Shown here one piece after another: positions 19,178-21,183 of a DNA stretch of 21,183 bases. This stretch comes from Larix sibirica (Eukaryota > Streptophyta > Pinopsida > Pinales > Pinaceae), in the NCBI GenBank assembly GCA_004151065.3, contig NWUY0300011451.1, positions 14,480 to 35,662 on the forward strand, written 5' to 3'. The notes under the pieces were generated by a model. The model did not search any database and was not told the origin of the DNA. It saw only the letters and a program-made list of their open reading frames with translations. The translations under genes were made by a program, and so were the position numbers. How positions within the stretch are numbered: the first letter of the stretch is position 1; every line of letters begins with the position of its first letter.

Positions 19178-20260
19178 TCATTTCAGAAATCTCCCGTTTA
19201 CAATATTTCCGAAGATTTCATCGTGGAGTTGTGCCTGTTCGTAAGTGTTCTTGTCATGGATTGCAACTACCTTGAATGGGCCTAGCAATAAGTTGTCAAA
19301 TTTCACATGCTTAGATCTCTCTTCCCTTCTAGCAACCCATTTCAGAACAAGGTCTCCATGCTGAAAATCCCGAGCGATGGATCCTCAGTCAAATGTTTCC
19401 TTAATCTTGTTTTGGTGCATCTTGGTTGTTTCATCCAGCTGTTCCCTAACCTACTGAATTTTGATCAGTTGATGAATCCTTCTCTCCATATCATTTATTT
19501 CCTCATGCTTTGGCTGTAATATTTTCATCATTGGTAAACCCAACTGAATAGGAAGGACTGCTTCTTTTCCATAAACAAGTTGGAATGGTGAAGTGCCTAT
19601 AGCACGTTTGACATTGATTCTATCTTCCTATAGTGCAAATTTTAGCTGGGATTCCCAAGACATTTTATTTGTATTCATCATCTTATTAATGATAGTCACT
19701 AAAATTTTGTTAGAGGATTATGGCAAGCCATTTCCTTGGGGGTAATAGGCTGTTGAATGAGTTAATTCAATGTTGTAGTTTTGACAGAAACTCATCATTT
19801 TGGAGGATTGAAAAGCTTGAACATTGTCTGTAATGATCTTTCTTGGGAAACCGAATCTTGCTAGGATATTCTCTTCGAGGAAATTTATGACCGTATCATT
19901 AACGTTTCTTGTTGGAATTGCCTCTACCCATTTTGTGAAATAGTCAGTGGTCGTAAGAATCCATCTGTGCTGGCCACTGGAATGGGTGCTTATCTCTCTT
20001 ATGAAATCAATGCCCCACTGTTGNGAATGGTGCTTCCACTTTGATTGGTTTAAGGGGAAATGGTTTAAGTTTTTGCTTTCGAGCAAATATCTGACATTCC
20101 CTACACAATCTAACAATCTTATTAGCATCAGTGAATAAAGTAGGCCAAAAATAACCAGCCCGCAGGACCTTATAGGAAGTGGCTCTCCATGCATGATGTC
20201 CTCCGCACTTGCCTTTGTGAAACTCTACTATTTTGCCTTCAGTTTCTTCTTCAACAACAC
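19178..20260 (-). pseudogene. pol: Gypsy element G: integrase with zinc-binding N-terminus, decayed
   Basis: The gene reads right to left. The N-terminal HHCC domain is visible at about 20240-20080, with EFHKGKCGGHHAW and a later CREC, split by a frameshift around the YFW motif. The DDE core begins at QQWGIDFI, just past the ambiguous base at 20024. Asp lies at 19943-19945 (TTTDYFTKW) and Asp at 19826-19828 (IITDN). Exactly 35 codons later the expected Glu codon is TAA (19720-19718). After HSTAYYPQGNG the C-terminal part continues to VNGRFLK and TGA at 19180-19178. The frame is compatible across the ambiguous base, so that join is probably right. With the catalytic Glu lost and several other stops, this copy cannot make active integrase. 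Confidence 0.88.
20024..20024. other. Single ambiguous base inside the integrase gene
   Basis: The reading frame is kept across this base: a Trp-Lys-His-His segment leads into Gln-Gln-Trp-Gly-Ile-Asp as in related integrases. The two sides therefore belong together, unlike at 13493, where the same left sequence is followed by an unrelated gag. Confidence 0.7.
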
Positions 20261-20469
20261 AATTTAATAGAATTCAAAGAGGATCTGGGCCAAAAGAGAT
20301 ATCCATCTAGAATGCAATAATTGATAGCTTTGAGTTTAAGAGATCTCATTTTGGATTTATCCAGATTAGGAGGGCAAGTAAGATGCTGTAGGTAATAAAC
20401 AATGTCTTTGTACCATCCCGAATAAGCAAAATTTTCAGAAACATTGCCAGGGAGGTTTTGTTGAATACC
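20261..20469 (-). pseudogene. pol: Gypsy element G: linker between RNase H and integrase, decayed
   Basis: The minus strand carries recognisable linker blocks of this gypsy group: a SENFAYSGWYKDIVYYLQ stretch, then CPPNLDKSKMRSLKLKAINY and a CILDGYLFW block. A stop separates it from the RNase H frame at 20472-20470, and frameshifts follow towards the zinc-binding domain. It has no separate function; it belongs to the same polyprotein as its neighbours. Confidence 0.75.
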
Positions 20470-21183
20470 TTATTCTTCTTGAATAGGAAATAAATCTATC
20501 GGATTTATCTCGAGATCTTGGTAGTTTGACTTGGCTAGGAGTTTGGCTAGTCCATGTCCCTTTACCAACTTAGTAGGCTTGATTTCCATGTCATATTCTT
20601 GGATTTTGGATATCCACTTTCCCCTTCTTCCTTCGTTGTCTGGATGACACAGGATATCCTTGATGGTGCTTCCTGGGACGTAGGCGATGATTTTAGAGTG
20701 CAGGACATAATTACTAAATGACTTAAGGGCTTTGACTAGTGCATAAGCCTGTTTTTCCATCGTGCTGTATTTCAGCTCAACATCTCTCAATGCTCGGCTG
20801 AAAAAGGCGATGGGTTGCTCGTCTCCTTCGCCATTTTTCTGTAAGAGGACTGCTGCAATGGTGACCTAGGAGGAAAATGAGAATATAAGAAACTCCTTTG
20901 TATAGTCAGGACTAGTAAAAACATGTGTTTCTCCTAAGGCATCTTTTATCTGTTTAAAAGAATCTCTTGCAACTGTGGTCCATTTGATCTCAACATTTTT
21001 CTTTAACATGTCAGTGATTTCCTTCATTATTTCAACAAATTTGGGGATGAACCTTCGTAGAAAATTTATTTTGCCAATAAAAGACGACACCTCATTTTTA
21101 TTCCTTGGGATATCAATTATTTTGATAGCGGCTACTCTATCAGGATCTATCTTCACTCCATCTTTGGAGACAATGTGTCCCAA
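20470..21183 (-). pseudogene. pol: Gypsy element G: RT thumb/connection and RNase H (5' part beyond the window)
   Basis: The minus strand from 21183 opens inside RT with LGHIVSKDGVKIDPDRV, then a FIGKINFLRRFIPKF stretch and MLKKNVEIKW, the RT-RNase H connection of Ty3/gypsy elements. RNase H follows with SPDYTKEFLIFSFSS, a TAG stop at 20868-20866, then VTIAAVLLQKN, QPIAFFSRALRD, KYSTMEKQAYALVKAL and WISKIQEYDMEIKPTKLVKG. Both parts are in one register, so only the TAG and the terminal TAA near 20470 interrupt an otherwise clean stretch of 235 codons. It is better preserved than element H. The RT palm with its catalytic box lies to the right, outside the window. Confidence 0.88.

Larger units (their letters stand above)
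14096..20023. repeat. 5.93-kb direct duplication, second copy (partner 7565-13492)
   Basis: Second copy of the exact repeat. It contains most of LTR copy 2, the spacer and the integrase core. Its right end is the 'n' at 20024, after which the integrase gene continues properly, so this copy is the one in genuine continuity with pol. Confidence 0.85.

Noticed and set aside
7565-20023. A genuine tandem segmental duplication of 6.5 kb
   Set aside because: The unbroken match, including the lone 'n', the unrelated sequence after 13493 and the 11% divergence just outside favour reuse of one contig. It is kept only as an alternative.
1-21183. Host genes, tRNA, rRNA or CRISPR arrays
   Set aside because: No cloverleaf, rRNA core or spaced short repeats were noticed, and all recognisable protein similarity is to retroelements.

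Overview
The window is dense plant retrotransposon sequence, with no recognisable host gene, tRNA, rRNA or CRISPR array. All recognisable coding sequence belongs to decayed LTR retrotransposons of the Ty3/gypsy type (integrase downstream of RT/RNase H), in plant-type families. A seed plant with a large, old repeat fraction is the best guess. A conifer is plausible from the age and nesting of the elements, but this is inference only. Three isolated 'n' bases (5022, 13493, 20024) divide the window into four assembled pieces.

Layout, left to right. 1-2848: the right part of a very long terminal repeat, here called E, carrying the N-terminal half of a large minus-strand ORF. 2849-4533: the RNase H and integrase half of a plus-strand gypsy element (H). 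4534-5021: AT-rich sequence with nothing recognised. 5023-7328: the gag to reverse-transcriptase half of a plus-strand H-type element. 7329-12401: a complete 5.07 kb E. 12402-13492: minus-strand integrase. 13494-13860: a plus-strand gag fragment of a further element. 13861-18932: another complete E. 18933-21183: minus-strand integrase, RNase H and RT of element G.

The main discovery is E. It begins TGTTAGT and ends ACTAACA. Its left edge abuts two unrelated sequences (an RT gene and a gag gene). Its right edge abuts G internal sequence twice and H sequence once. That is how the LTRs of a retrotransposon behave, so E is read as the LTR of gypsy element G. Unusually, this LTR encloses a roughly 1,120-codon gene with its own TATA box, on the same strand as pol. 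It encodes a protein of unknown function with a long coiled-coil C-terminal half. Five nonsense codons in the second and third copies are sense codons in the first copy, so the frame was once open.

Two assembly cautions matter. The block 7565-13492 is repeated without any difference I can find at 14096-20023, up to and including the 'n', which suggests one repeat contig was placed twice. Also, the H half at 2849-4533 continues the H half ending at 7328 in frame once a 5-bp target duplication is discounted. The piece 1-5021 may therefore really lie to the right of the piece starting at 5023, as the far end of one nested insertion.
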